64,000 nt of DNA from JBBSJZ01 sp041739875 (GTDB lineage Bacteria > Planctomycetota > Planctomycetia > Pirellulales > Pirellulaceae): assembly GCA_041739875.1 (NCBI GenBank), contig JBGSNA010000357.1, forward strand, positions 10,886 to 74,885. The letters are read 5' to 3'. Positions within the stretch are counted from its first letter, which is position 1. The number at the start of each line of letters is the position of its first letter. The position numbers were made by a program, and so were the translations under genes. Shown piece after piece: positions 42,613 to 51,788 of this stretch. A model generated the notes under the pieces. It searched no databases. It was given only the letters and a program-made list of their open reading frames with translations, and was not told the origin of the DNA.

Positions 42613-43953
42613 CTAAAGCAGTATTTCACGAATCGGTTCAACACCGTCCTCGACTCGCGAGAATGTCGGCAAACCGGGCAGGTCATATTCTTCGTGCGGA
42701 TCGATTCCTAACGCTCGGAAAATCGTGGAGAACAGCTGACGGTTATCAACGGGATTCTCCGTCACTTCATAACCGAGCTCGTCGGTCGAACCGTAAACGA
42801 CACCACCTTGGACCCCAGCTCCAGCCATCGCCATACTCCACGCGTCCGGATAATGATCGCGTCCACGAGCATCGTTCAACCAAGGTGTACGTCCAAACTC
42901 GCCCATCGCGATAACGAGCGTATCCTCCAACATGCCACGATCATCCAAGTCACTCACCAACTGGAAAATCACATTGTCCAACTCCGGAACCAACATCTGA
43001 TGCATCTCGTGCTGGAACACGTGATTGTCCCAAGGCATGCCGTTGGCTACCATCACAAACGTTGATCCGTTCTCGATTAAATGGCGTGCTTGTAAAGCAT
43101 GTTGAGAAAACGCCCCTCCTCCATATCGCTTGCGATCGGCTTCGGGGAGGGAGTTTAAATCAAACAGCGGTGCACAACTCATCAATCCCTTCACACGATC
43201 GAATGCGGCGTTGTGCGATCTGGCCGCCTGGCTGCGGCGATCGTTTTCGTATTTGCGACTCAAGAAACTTCTCAACGTTTCGCGATCGGCATGATCAACG
43301 TCCGAGATCGAATCCAGCTGTTTCAAATTTGGAATCGAGTACTCGCCGCCCGCACGAACGGGCCCATACTCGGCACCCAACCAACCCGCCCAATTTCCAG
43401 CTTTGAATTGTTTGAATTCGTTTCCTTCAGGACACGGATCCAGCAGGATGAACTGAGGAACGGGGCTATCCAATTGGCCTAATTGTTGAGCAACGACCGA
43501 CCCAAGTAGCGGACGAACAAACGGCTGTCGCGGCTTATCACCTCGCGTCAACACATCGATCCCTTGAAAATGTTCGCTCGGCTCGGTTTTCATGCTGCGG
43601 ATCACCGCAAGCTTGTCCATGATCGTCGCGCAACGAGGCATCAAGGAACTGATTTGAACACCGGGCAAGTTAGTCGAGATCGCACCGAATGGACCGCTGG
43701 TCGCTGTGCCGGGCTTTGGATCCCATGTCTCGAACTGGCTCGGCGCTCCACACAACCACAACAAGATGCACTTCTTGCCATGCTTGCGAGCTTCATCAGC
43801 CAACGCAGGAACCGAGAACAGTCCACTAAAACTGGCGACGGACGCCGCCCCCGCAGCCATCGAGCCTTGCAAGAACAGCCGCCGATGCAGCGTGTGCTCT
43901 GGGCTACCACAGCCGCCATTTCTCGATGATTGAATGGATTTTGGTGTCTGCAT
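42613..43953 (-). CDS. DUF1501 domain protein
   Basis: 446 residues. The N-terminus holds a twin-arginine-type sequence (HRRLFLQGS) before a hydrophobic Ala-rich stretch, so export by Tat is likely. The DUF1501 core is clear: KCILLWLCGAPSQFETWDPK near the start, SMKTEPSEHFQGIDVLTRG, and VIAMGEFGRTPWLNDARGRD with its metal/active-site-like GEFGRTP-x-GRDHY. It belongs to the alkaline-phosphatase/sulfatase-like superfamily. It is always paired with DUF1549 in planctomycetes and the pair is extracytoplasmic; here DUF1549 is 4 nt upstream. Confidence 0.93.
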   Translation of the reverse strand: MQTPKSIQSSRNGGCGSPEHTLHRRLFLQGSMAAGAASVASFSGLFSVPALADEARKHGKKCILLWLCGAPSQFETWDPKPGTATSGPFGAISTNLPGVQISSLMPRCATIMDKLAVIRSMKTEPSEHFQGIDVLTRGDKPRQPFVRPLLGSVVAQQLGQLDSPVPQFILLDPCPEGNEFKQFKAGNWAGWLGAEYGPVRAGGEYSIPNLKQLDSISDVDHADRETLRSFLSRKYENDRRSQAARSHNAAFDRVKGLMSCAPLFDLNSLPEADRKRYGGGAFSQHALQARHLIENGSTFVMVANGMPWDNHVFQHEMHQMLVPELDNVIFQLVSDLDDRGMLEDTLVIAMGEFGRTPWLNDARGRDHYPDAWSMAMAGAGVQGGVVYGSTDELGYEVTENPVDNRQLFSTIFRALGIDPHEEYDLPGLPTFSRVEDGVEPIREILL

Positions 43954-43957
43954 TGGC

Positions 43958-45574
43958 TCAGTGATTGAATTGAAATTCGGCGCTTGTCATAAGACTCCAC
44001 AAGACTTGACGCGTCGCCGCGTCACGGGAATCTTCACGTTGATCCATGAAGGCCACAACCGCTGTGGTTTCTTCCTCACTTGGGTCTCTCGCGAACGCCC
44101 TCTGAAACATGAGTTGTACGCGATCGACGTTTGAATCCAGCTTGCTCAGTACTTCGAATATCAGCTCCTCTCCTGCACTTGCATTCAAAAACTCGTCCAA
44201 CTCACGACCATTGGAATAGAACAATGCGTCATCGATGCCGACAACGGTCTCGTCGGGCAACACCTCTTTGAGTTGTTGGCGAAATTGTTTGACCAAGTTC
44301 TCATCGTTTTGAAAATTTCCGCGTGCAACGAGCTGGATCGATCTGGCCAATTGCTCCGCAGTCAATGGACGCTCTAAATACCACGCAAACGTGGCCGGAT
44401 CATCGACGCCGTCGGGACGAGTGGAACCAAGTTGGTAAGCCTCACTCAGAGCCAGATTGCGTATAAGACTTCGGATGTCATATCCACTGCGTACAAAGTC
44501 GGCGCTTAGCCAACCTAGTAACTCCGGATGACTCGGTCGATGAACACTATCCATCTCGTCATAGGGATGCACGATACCACGACCCAACATGATCGCCCAC
44601 AAACGATTGACCATCGCACGCGCGAGCAACGGATGATCGCGGACGACTTCTTCGACAAATTGTGCACGACGTGAAACTTTTGGAACGCGAGGCTCGTCAT
44701 CGATACTCCCCCGCTCGTAAAACGTCTCGGCGTCTTCCTGCTTTTCATCTTTTTCAGGACGCGGCTCCGCAACGGTTGCTGAACCGAGGAACGAAAGCAA
44801 ATTCGGGCTACTTGCTCCCGACAAATTGGCGAACTCAGAAAATCCTCCAATCGCCGACTCGGCAACACGTGGCCCCACCTTGGTATCAACGTTACTACCA
44901 CGGTTAAAGAGCGCGACAAGCCCCCAATAATGAGCTTGCTTGATCTCGTCAGCGCTCATGTGGTCGTGACACTGTGCACATTCGATACGTACTCCGAAGA
45001 ACGCCGGGGCAACCGCTTCGGCGATGGACTGGTGTTCGTTCTTGCGTTCGTACAGAAACCAAACGGCGCCACGTTTATCTTGCTCCGTCGGTCGCGCCAA
45101 CAAGATCTCGCGAGTCACCTCGTCCCACGGTCGATTGTCGCGAAACACCTTTTCCAAATATGACCGCCATCCATGCGTCACACGCCGTTGGTAGTGACCT
45201 TCGTCCGAACGTCCCATCAACAGTGCATCAAAGAGATCCGCGAAATGCTGGGCGTAGTCCTCGCTCGCGAGAAGCACGTCAACGAGCTCACGACGCTTCT
45301 CGTCACGCCCATCCGCAAGAAATGTATCGACCTCAAACACCGTCGGAATTCGCCCAACTAAATCCAAGTAAACACGACGCACAGATTCGCGATCCGAACA
45401 ACGCGAGGCAGGTTCGATGGACTCGGAATCCCACCCTTGCCGAAGAAAAAAGTCGATTTGCTTCACCGAATCTCGATGCGATTTCTCCGCCGCCAAGTCA
45501 TCCGCCAACAAATCGTTAGCCGACATACAAACGGACAAAAAGACGACAGCAAAAAGAGCTGGACGCTGGGGCAT
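43958..45574 (-). CDS. DUF1549/DUF1553 domain protein
   Basis: 538 residues with a signal peptide (LFAVVFLSVCMSANDLLA). The DUF1549 domain includes DRESVRRVYLDLVGRIPTVF and LLASEDYAQHFADLFDAL; then IECAQCHDHMSADEIKQAHY, a CxxCH that could bind heme, and the DUF1553 domain with HPLLARAMVNRLWAIMLGRG, YDIRSLIRNLALSEAYQLGS and the C-terminal ETTAVVAFMDQRED. It leads the operon with DUF1501, WD40 and possibly the metallopeptidase. The pair's biochemical role is unknown; cell-surface polymer breakdown is the usual speculation. Confidence 0.93.
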   Translation of the reverse strand: MPQRPALFAVVFLSVCMSANDLLADDLAAEKSHRDSVKQIDFFLRQGWDSESIEPASRCSDRESVRRVYLDLVGRIPTVFEVDTFLADGRDEKRRELVDVLLASEDYAQHFADLFDALLMGRSDEGHYQRRVTHGWRSYLEKVFRDNRPWDEVTREILLARPTEQDKRGAVWFLYERKNEHQSIAEAVAPAFFGVRIECAQCHDHMSADEIKQAHYWGLVALFNRGSNVDTKVGPRVAESAIGGFSEFANLSGASSPNLLSFLGSATVAEPRPEKDEKQEDAETFYERGSIDDEPRVPKVSRRAQFVEEVVRDHPLLARAMVNRLWAIMLGRGIVHPYDEMDSVHRPSHPELLGWLSADFVRSGYDIRSLIRNLALSEAYQLGSTRPDGVDDPATFAWYLERPLTAEQLARSIQLVARGNFQNDENLVKQFRQQLKEVLPDETVVGIDDALFYSNGRELDEFLNASAGEELIFEVLSKLDSNVDRVQLMFQRAFARDPSEEETTAVVAFMDQREDSRDAATRQVLWSLMTSAEFQFNH

Positions 45575-45948
45575 AAGAACGGCGGGGTTATCTGGCGGGA
45601 GTTGCGATCTTGGCTCGGAAGTACATCGTACCTCAACACTCGATTCCGAACAGAATAGTCCATCGAGAAGCCGCCTGGCCTGGATGGCCGCCCAAAAAGT
45701 AAATGCCCACAGCTCACCCGATCGACCCTGGGAACTGGACCGCGAGATTCAAAAAGCAATGCGAAAGCCTATATTTCTCGCAATATCCGTTGAAATGGGT
45801 ACCAGACAAGCTGGGCCCTACAACGCGTGAGGGGAGTGACGATTATCCGCCAGACGCTAGCATGGGGTGCTTGGACTGAGACACCATGTGACAATTCAGT
45901 CAGCACCTTTGATTCATTGACCTTCCATCCCAAAGAACAGTCACTCCC
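45575..45948. other. Divergent intergenic region
   Basis: 374 nt between the DUF1549 gene and argH, which point away from each other. No gene, RNA or convincing promoter pair was identified; both transcripts must start here. Confidence 0.5.
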
Positions 45949-47325
45949 GTGGAAAGCCCATCTCGCAGCGGCGTTTTTCAAGCCGGTACGGATTCCCGCC
46001 TCGAAGCCTTTGCCGAAAGTATTACTTTTGATTCGCGAATGTATCCCCAGGATATTCGTGGATCGATCGCGCACGCCAATATGCTCGCGGAAGTGGGGCT
46101 GATCAGCCAGGACGAGTTTTCCCAGATTCGTGATGCGCTGACCGAGATTCATGGACAGCTCGACGCGGGACAGATGCCATTTCGCATCGAGCTCGAAGAC
46201 ATCCACATGCACATTGAACAGGCGCTCATCGAGAAACTCGGTGACACCGGTCGCAAACTGCACACCGCGCGCAGCCGCAATGACCAAGTGAGCACCGACC
46301 TGAGAATGTGGGTTCGTGAGGCACTCGATCAAGTCGACGAAAAGCTCGCTGAATTGCAGCAAGCCTTCCTCAGTCGCTGTGATGGCGACTTCGATTGCAT
46401 TCTCCCAGCCTACACCCACCTGCAACGAGCCCAGCCAGTACTGGCATCGCACTATTGGTTGGCCTACATCGAAAAGTTTGCTCGAGACCGAGAACGTATC
46501 GCCGATTGTCGTCGGCGATTGAATCGATGCAGCCTCGGTGTCGCAGCCGTCGCCGGGACAACGCTTCCAATTGATCGCGAAATCACAGCCCGCGCACTCG
46601 ACTTTGAGAGCGTTACACCAAACAGCCTCGATACAAGCAGCGACCGCGATTTTGTCCTCGAGTCCGCGTTCGTTCTGTCCCAGATCGCCTTGCACCTGAG
46701 TGGTTGGGCCGAAGAATGGATTCTGTGGAGTACGGTCGAGTTCGGGTTCCTGAAACTGCCTCAGGCGTTCTGTACCGGCAGCAGCATCATGCCGCAAAAG
46801 ATCAACCCAGATACGCTGGAGCTGACGCGAGGCAAGTCCGCACGCGTGATGGGTAACCTGCAAACGTTGACGCTGCTCATTAAAAATTTGCCCATGGCAT
46901 ACAACCGCGACTTGCAAGAAGACAAACCGCCGCTGTTCGATTCGTTTGACACGATACTGGCTATGCTCAGCGTCGCCACGCCACTTGTGCAAGGCGCCGA
47001 GCTTCGACGAAACGCGATCGCGGCGAGACTCGAGAAGGGGTACCTCGATGCAACGACATTGATGGAGTGGATGATTCGTCGCGGCATACCGCAACGAAAC
47101 GCACACCACCTAGTCGGCGCGATCGTCGGCGAGGCAATGCAGCGTGACGTTGCACTCGCGGACTTGCCGCTCGGTGTCATGCAGAAACACTCTCCAGAAA
47201 TTGACGAAACGGTCTACGAGATTCTCGGCAGCAAGAATGCCGTGAATGCCTTCGTCAGCTACGGCAGCACTGCTCCCGATCAAGTTCGCCACCAAATCAA
47301 CCGTTGGAAAAAACTACTGGCGTGA
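45949..47325 (+). CDS. argH: Argininosuccinate lyase
   Basis: Last enzyme of arginine synthesis, splitting argininosuccinate to arginine and fumarate. The N-terminus (SRSGVFQAGTDSRLEAFAES) is the divergent form of the usual WGGRF-type start; HTARSRNDQVSTDLRMW, AYTHLQRAQPVLASHYW, and the fumarase/lyase signature GSSIMPQKINPD with the catalytic Ser are intact, then NLPMAYNRDLQEDKPPLFDS. Length 458, normal. The start is the GTG at 45949. It stands alone, with a convergent LURP-one-type gene 23 nt downstream. Confidence 0.95.
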   Translation: MESPSRSGVFQAGTDSRLEAFAESITFDSRMYPQDIRGSIAHANMLAEVGLISQDEFSQIRDALTEIHGQLDAGQMPFRIELEDIHMHIEQALIEKLGDTGRKLHTARSRNDQVSTDLRMWVREALDQVDEKLAELQQAFLSRCDGDFDCILPAYTHLQRAQPVLASHYWLAYIEKFARDRERIADCRRRLNRCSLGVAAVAGTTLPIDREITARALDFESVTPNSLDTSSDRDFVLESAFVLSQIALHLSGWAEEWILWSTVEFGFLKLPQAFCTGSSIMPQKINPDTLELTRGKSARVMGNLQTLTLLIKNLPMAYNRDLQEDKPPLFDSFDTILAMLSVATPLVQGAELRRNAIAARLEKGYLDATTLMEWMIRRGIPQRNAHHLVGAIVGEAMQRDVALADLPLGVMQKHSPEIDETVYEILGSKNAVNAFVSYGSTAPDQVRHQINRWKKLLA

Positions 47326-47348
47326 CATGGGCTTCGGTCCCGGCATCA

Positions 47349-47933
47349 CTAACCGCGTTTTCGCTCCAGTAGCACAAGCATGATCAACGACATGAGCGAT
47401 CGCAGCTCATCGTCTGCGGGTAGCTCGTTGAGCTTTTCGAGTGTGTACTTGCCTTCCCAGACCGCTGGTTGCTTAATCAGCCTCAAAAGCGGTGTCCCGT
47501 CTGGCCGACGGACGATGTAACTCGGGTTGAGCAAATACACCGCGATGAACCCGACGATCGGAATCTCCGAAAGGAGGCTTTCGAGCAGCTTCTTCATTGG
47601 GCTTTCTTCTTCGATCGTCATATCGATCTGGCCATTCTGCATGACTTCGTAGTGCGCCGACCAAAGCGATCGCATGCCTTTGCGGCGAAGGGAGCCCCAA
47701 TCAGTACCGGCCGCGTCAGTGAAGTGGTAGTTCGCGGAGAAATCGATGATGCGATCAGCGGCGATTCGGAACAACACGCTGGTTTGGTTGGAATCGCCAT
47801 AGATCTCGACTTGCTCCTTGAGTTTGAACATCTTCTGTTTGATGAACATCAAAGTCTGACCGTTCGCATCGGTCGCGGTGATTCGCTGTCCAAACGCAAG
47901 CAGCTTGAATCGAAGATCAATCGGGTATTGCAC
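47349..47933 (-). CDS. LURP-one/tubby-C-like protein
   Basis: 194 residues with the LURP-one-related beta-barrel features: YPIDLRFKLLAFGQRITATD, MFKLKEQVEIYGDSNQTSVL, the middle FSANYHFTDAAGTDWGSLRR and a hydrophobic C-terminal helix region (IPIVGFIAVYLLNPSYIVRR). The family is structurally like tubby C-terminal domains and phospholipid scramblase-like proteins. In bacteria the role is unknown. It is monocistronic and convergent with argH. Confidence 0.77.
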   Translation of the reverse strand: MQYPIDLRFKLLAFGQRITATDANGQTLMFIKQKMFKLKEQVEIYGDSNQTSVLFRIAADRIIDFSANYHFTDAAGTDWGSLRRKGMRSLWSAHYEVMQNGQIDMTIEEESPMKKLLESLLSEIPIVGFIAVYLLNPSYIVRRPDGTPLLRLIKQPAVWEGKYTLEKLNELPADDELRSLMSLIMLVLLERKRG

Positions 47934-48120
47934 GGACGAACTCTCGGTTGCAAATAGGTGCTTCTGGGGAATCTTAGATGCTCAATCGTAAGCATTTCCG
48001 AGACGTCATGCACACGACACTGCTTGTGAATGATTTTGTTGTCGCACGAAAGATGCCAGACATCCCAGTGACTCGTATCGAATTGCCACCATCGACGCGA
48101 ACCCTCGTGACACCTTTTCG

Positions 48121-48450
48121 TTAGACGTTGCCTCGTTTTAGAAGCGTCAACAACATGGTCACCGAAGTCTTGGCTTTGATGCTGTGCGGCGTTTTGGGAG
48201 CCATGTGAATCCAAGTACCCGGCTTGCCATCCACCGCCTCTTCGCCAACAGTCAGTTCAGCTTCGCCCTTGATGATTTGAATGATCGCTGCCAGTGGGGC
48301 AACGTGTTCTTTGAGACCGTCACCAGCTGCGAACGCGAACAGTACCACTTTTGTAGTGCCGTCATCAACCAGCACCGCGTTTTGCTTGCTGGATTCGGGC
48401 GGCAGTTGTTCGTCGGCAATTTGGCGGATTTGGTATTCGTATAGACTCAT
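48121..48450 (-). CDS. Cupin-domain protein
   Basis: 109 residues: a single small cupin barrel, with KEHVAPLAAIIQIIKGEAEL and GTWIHMAPKTPHSIKAKTSV. The first metal His (EHVAPLA) and the second (PHSIKA) are in cupin places, so metal binding is possible. It lies 78 nt after the YedE gene on the same strand and is probably the last gene of the sulfur operon. A role in sulfur-compound sensing or dioxygenation is a guess. Confidence 0.82.
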   Translation of the reverse strand: MSLYEYQIRQIADEQLPPESSKQNAVLVDDGTTKVVLFAFAAGDGLKEHVAPLAAIIQIIKGEAELTVGEEAVDGKPGTWIHMAPKTPHSIKAKTSVTMLLTLLKRGNV

Positions 48451-48528
48451 GGATTGCTTCTCTACTGCGTAAAATTCCTATAACTTCGCCTTCCGGCCGT
48501 AACATACGCACCGCTCTGATTATCGCGT

Positions 48529-49077
48529 CTATTGAACACACAGAAATTCGACCGCGACTAACATTCCACAAATAACAATTGCGGTTCCGAACACAACCAC
48601 GGTTCGAGACCCAGGAAGCCACTTGTCTAGCGTGAGTTTACCCCGATCACCGAGAGGGTCGATTTTTCGAGCTATCCAACTTGACGCCTCGGCGAACAAG
48701 TACGATCCGGCAAGCATCCCAAAGATCATAGCGAGTGCATCGTAATTTCCCTGCCCAAGTGCGGCCGCACCCGTGCCGGGACAATAGGCTGACAAGGCGA
48801 AGCCGACTCCAAATACTAAACCGCCAATCATGTTGGATGCATAGCGAGTCGGTTTGATGTGCAGTTCCACGAGGCCCGCACGGTGCATGAAGTGAATGCC
48901 TATAGAGCCCACCAATACTGCCGACATCATGACCTTCAAGACCGTGAAGTCTTCAAGCAAAAGCTGACCGATCAAAACGTGGTACTTGGCGACTCCGCCC
49001 TTCTGGAGCAGAAATCCAAATACGATCCCAAATATGGAACCTTGGATCAGTACCTTTGGGGATGACGTTTGTATCAT
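48529..49077 (-). CDS. YeeE/YedE-family sulfur transport half-protein (DUF6691-type)
   Basis: 182 residues with four to five membrane helices: ILIQGSIFG-type start (VLIQGSIFGIVFGFLLQKGG), a loop RYASNMIGGLVFGVGFALSA, and the Cys-containing YCPGTGAAALGQG that matches the C-P-G-T-A-AA motif of the B half. In YeeE/YedE pairs conserved Cys residues pass sulfur-bearing anions such as thiosulfate. The C-terminal part ends in one more helix. It lies 31 nt after the partner gene. Confidence 0.87.
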   Translation of the reverse strand: MIQTSSPKVLIQGSIFGIVFGFLLQKGGVAKYHVLIGQLLLEDFTVLKVMMSAVLVGSIGIHFMHRAGLVELHIKPTRYASNMIGGLVFGVGFALSAYCPGTGAAALGQGNYDALAMIFGMLAGSYLFAEASSWIARKIDPLGDRGKLTLDKWLPGSRTVVVFGTAIVICGMLVAVEFLCVQ

Positions 49078-49108
49078 AGCTCTTTCCTCGTGCTGAATGG
49101 CGTGTCGT

Positions 49109-49669
49109 CTAAATTGCGAACATCAACATCGCGGTAACAACGCCACCGATAAAGAAGCAAATCGCTGAAACCCAAGAACCAACGGCCAGTTGCAACGTGC
49201 CGCTGATGCCGTGCCCGCTGGTGCAACCGCCAGCCACCCTTGAGCCGAACGCCATTAAGATCCCACCCGCAAATGCCACAACGGTTCGTAGCAGATAACT
49301 TTCCTCGCCGAATCGATCTTGCCACATTGCCGGAAGATATTGCCCTGTCAACTCATCGCCCGTCCAAGCCGCGATCAAGCCGCCGACCACCACCGCAATG
49401 ACCAACATCAATTCCCAGCCTAACGTTGGCGGATTGTCCTTGAAGTATTTGAGGGATCGTGTGTGCTTGGGTACTACCAGTAAACCGATCATTCCGGCGA
49501 CACGGGCATAAGCAGTTGAGGCACCAATCGGCTTGTCCGAAACATAGAAAGTCAGCATCGACAACACTCCTATCAAACCACCAACGAGATACGGCGACCA
49601 TGCGCTGCCGGAGTATTGAAGCGAATCGACTTCGGTAAAAAGCATCATGGGACGGACCGTTTCAAACAT
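49109..49669 (-). CDS. YeeE/YedE-family sulfur transport half-protein
   Basis: 186 residues from the ATG at 49669, which has an AGGTG upstream. Five membrane helices; hallmark motif GSRVAGGCTSGHGISGTLQL with the functional Cys. This is the A half (GGCTSGHG) of the pair, the other half being the next gene. Together they should form a membrane channel for thiosulfate, sulfide or polysulfide. It starts 13 nt after the CstB-like gene, fitting a sulfide-detoxification operon. Confidence 0.87.
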   Translation of the reverse strand: MFETVRPMMLFTEVDSLQYSGSAWSPYLVGGLIGVLSMLTFYVSDKPIGASTAYARVAGMIGLLVVPKHTRSLKYFKDNPPTLGWELMLVIAVVVGGLIAAWTGDELTGQYLPAMWQDRFGEESYLLRTVVAFAGGILMAFGSRVAGGCTSGHGISGTLQLAVGSWVSAICFFIGGVVTAMLMFAI

Positions 49670-49682
49670 GCGGCACCTTTTT

Positions 49683-51080
49683 TCATTCAACTTGGCTAGG
49701 GTAACCTGCTGCGGTCCAGGCATTCCAACTGCCCGGAACATTGGCAACGTGTTGGAAACCACGGGACTTCATCAGACTTGATGCGATACTGGCTCGATAG
49801 CCGCTGGCACAGTAAGTCGCGTAACTCGCATCTTTATCGAGTCCGGTAATTCGGTCTCGCATATCACCAATAAAATAGTGCTTGGCATTTGGGACGTGGC
49901 CTGCTCTCCATTCTTCAGGCGATCGCACATCCAGAATAGTTAACTCGGTTCCGTCCTCCTGATTCGTGTGCAGCTCATGGACAGTCATTTCGTCAATCCG
50001 ATCGAGTGCTAGGCCAGCAGTTTCCCAAGCTTTCATGCCGCCAGCGAGATACCCGGCAAAGTTGCTGTGTCCGGTGCGAACAATCAGCCTCTGAATTTGT
50101 TCAACATCGCTGTCATGATCAACGATCAGCAATAGCCGATGATCGAGATCAAATAACTGTCCTACCCACGCCGACATTTCAGGACGATCGGCAATGTTGA
50201 TGCCACCGCGAACATGGCCTCCACCGAATGCGAGAATCGAACGCGTGTCGATGATCCGCACGCCTGCCTCACGTGAGACCTTCCGAAACTCGTGCGGCGT
50301 TAATGCCGGGATCGTAGGCAACCGATCCATAATATCTGGTCCGAATGCGTTGACTTTTTTCAGTTCAGGATAGTGCCAAGGAACCGGCGGGGCGTCATCA
50401 ACCACGAATTTTCGGAATGTGTCGCAGTCTGGATAAGAAAGAAATGGGTTGGTTCGTCGCTCGTAGCCTATCGTGCTGTTGAGCCGATCGCCAATATCCG
50501 CTCCGCAAGCAGAACCCGCTCCGTGGCCCGGGTAGATCGTCACATAGTCGTCAAGCTTGAGATAAAACTCGTAGAGTGTGTCGTACAGTGATTTGGCGAG
50601 ATCGTCTGCTTGCCCAGATCCCAGCAAATCGGGCCGACCCGCTGATCCGACAAACAGTGAGTCGCCTGTAAAAACGGCCCAGGGCTGATCGACACGCTTG
50701 GCTTCGCAAAGGAGGAACGAGAGATGTTCAGGTGTGTGCCCCGGAGTGTGGCGACTTGTAAGGATAAATGATCCGAAGTCGAACTGCTGGCCATCGTGCA
50801 CTTCTAAGGCTTCAAACCCGTAGTCGGACTGTACACCGCTGACGAAGATATTCGCATTGCCAACTCGCTTCGCCAACGACCGACTTCCCGAGATGAAATC
50901 CGCATGAATGTGAGTCTCGAAGATGTGCGTAATCGCAACGCCGTGCTTCCGCGCGAGATGCTCGTAAACCTCAACATCCGTTCGTGGATCGATGACAACA
51001 GCAGCGCCAGTGCCAGTGTCGGCAATGAGATAGGAAAGCTGCGAGATTCCTTCAGTCAACAGCGATTCGAGGATGAACAT
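49683..51080 (-). CDS. cstB: CstB-like persulfide dioxygenase fused to two rhodanese domains
   Basis: 465 residues from the ATG at 51080. N-terminal metallo-beta-lactamase-fold persulfide dioxygenase: FETHIHADFISGS with His57/His59/Asp61, HTPGHTPEHL with His115, and FTGDSLFVGSAGRPDLLG with Asp140, the mono-iron ligand set. A pseudo-rhodanese follows (IVDHDSDVEQ, no Cys), then an active-looking rhodanese with Cys in YATYCASGYRAS. This three-module order matches S. aureus CstB, which converts persulfides to thiosulfate. It leads the operon with two YeeE/YedE halves and a cupin. No CstR-type regulator was seen upstream. Confidence 0.92.
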   Translation of the reverse strand: MFILESLLTEGISQLSYLIADTGTGAAVVIDPRTDVEVYEHLARKHGVAITHIFETHIHADFISGSRSLAKRVGNANIFVSGVQSDYGFEALEVHDGQQFDFGSFILTSRHTPGHTPEHLSFLLCEAKRVDQPWAVFTGDSLFVGSAGRPDLLGSGQADDLAKSLYDTLYEFYLKLDDYVTIYPGHGAGSACGADIGDRLNSTIGYERRTNPFLSYPDCDTFRKFVVDDAPPVPWHYPELKKVNAFGPDIMDRLPTIPALTPHEFRKVSREAGVRIIDTRSILAFGGGHVRGGINIADRPEMSAWVGQLFDLDHRLLLIVDHDSDVEQIQRLIVRTGHSNFAGYLAGGMKAWETAGLALDRIDEMTVHELHTNQEDGTELTILDVRSPEEWRAGHVPNAKHYFIGDMRDRITGLDKDASYATYCASGYRASIASSLMKSRGFQHVANVPGSWNAWTAAGYPSQVE

Positions 51081-51524
51081 AGGCGAGCGCTCCTGACGCT
51101 TAACGTTGGCGGGTATACCAGCGTGCGTAATGCAAACGTCATACCATGGCACTGTCAAACCCAATCCGTCGAGTGGTTTTGGAACTATCGTCGCGGTGGC
51201 TGGCAAGCGGTGGTCACTGGTCGACCAAATTGCTCGCTCTCAAGTCAGTTTCGCAGCGAAAGAGCGATGCTCGTCAAGACAATGCCGCCGAGTCGAGTTG
51301 CTGTATGTTCTACAAGCCCATTCTCGATCGCATAGGTGAAGTACACCATTGGCACCCGTAAGTGGCTACGGATGCAACGGCCCCTTTCCGATCGCTGCCT
51401 ACAGAAATACGCTACCAATGATCATAAACCAAATGGCGATTTCATCCAATTGGCAGACCCGGTTAGTTTGGCACAAAACGTGCCTCGAACACTTTCGATA
51501 GAAGCAGCTAGCGTCCAATTAACA
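51081..51524. other. Intergenic region between the cstB operon and the metallopeptidase
   Basis: About 440 nt with no gene I can support. It should contain the cstB operon promoter on the minus strand. Only short, non-conserved open frames were seen. Confidence 0.4.
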
Positions 51525-51788
51525 ATGAATTTGCCAATGCAAGACGAGCATCCCGAAGGGAACTCCGAAAAAGATCCCGATGACTGGGTGAACCTCGACC
51601 AGAAGAAGACCGGTGCAGAGTCTAGCTACTTGCAAACCCTTTGCGAGGACGCAGCCGAGCTGATCGATTTCGATCTGTCAAACGCAGAAGTCTCTAAGCC
51701 AGTACGTAAAATTCGCTTCGCATTAACTTCTTGCACGTTAACTTTAATACCTTTGTATTTTAGCGAATTGGGCTACGAACGCGCATGA
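51525..51788 (+). CDS. DUF3072-like small protein, possibly decayed
   Basis: The stretch KDPDDWVNLDQKKTGAESSY followed by LQTLCEDAAELI and LSNAEVSKPV resembles DUF3072 (typical TG-AQ-SYL-TL and LTKAEAS-RID). It has no SD and its conserved C-terminal end departs from the family, running through a Leu/Thr-rich tail to a TGA that overlaps the ATG of the metallopeptidase. The frame is open upstream to 51336. Either a diverged gene or a remnant that ran on by frameshift. Confidence 0.4.
   Translation: MNLPMQDEHPEGNSEKDPDDWVNLDQKKTGAESSYLQTLCEDAAELIDFDLSNAEVSKPVRKIRFALTSCTLTLIPLYFSELGYERA
51731..51759 (+). promoter_or_regulatory. Candidate promoter of the zinc-ribbon metallopeptidase
   Basis: TTGCAC at 51731-51736 and TGTATT at 51754-51759 are 17 nt apart in an AT-rich stretch about 26 nt before the ATG at 51785. 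It is inside the tail of the DUF3072-like frame, which supports the idea that this frame has decayed. Confidence 0.3.

Noticed and set aside
45769..47109. A 446-residue open frame antisense to argH
   Set aside because: It lies almost wholly opposite an intact argH and its composition mirrors that gene; no motif was seen.
51336..51524. N-terminal extension of the DUF3072-like frame
   Set aside because: The extra 63 codons have no family resemblance and overlap the likely promoter zone of the cstB operon.
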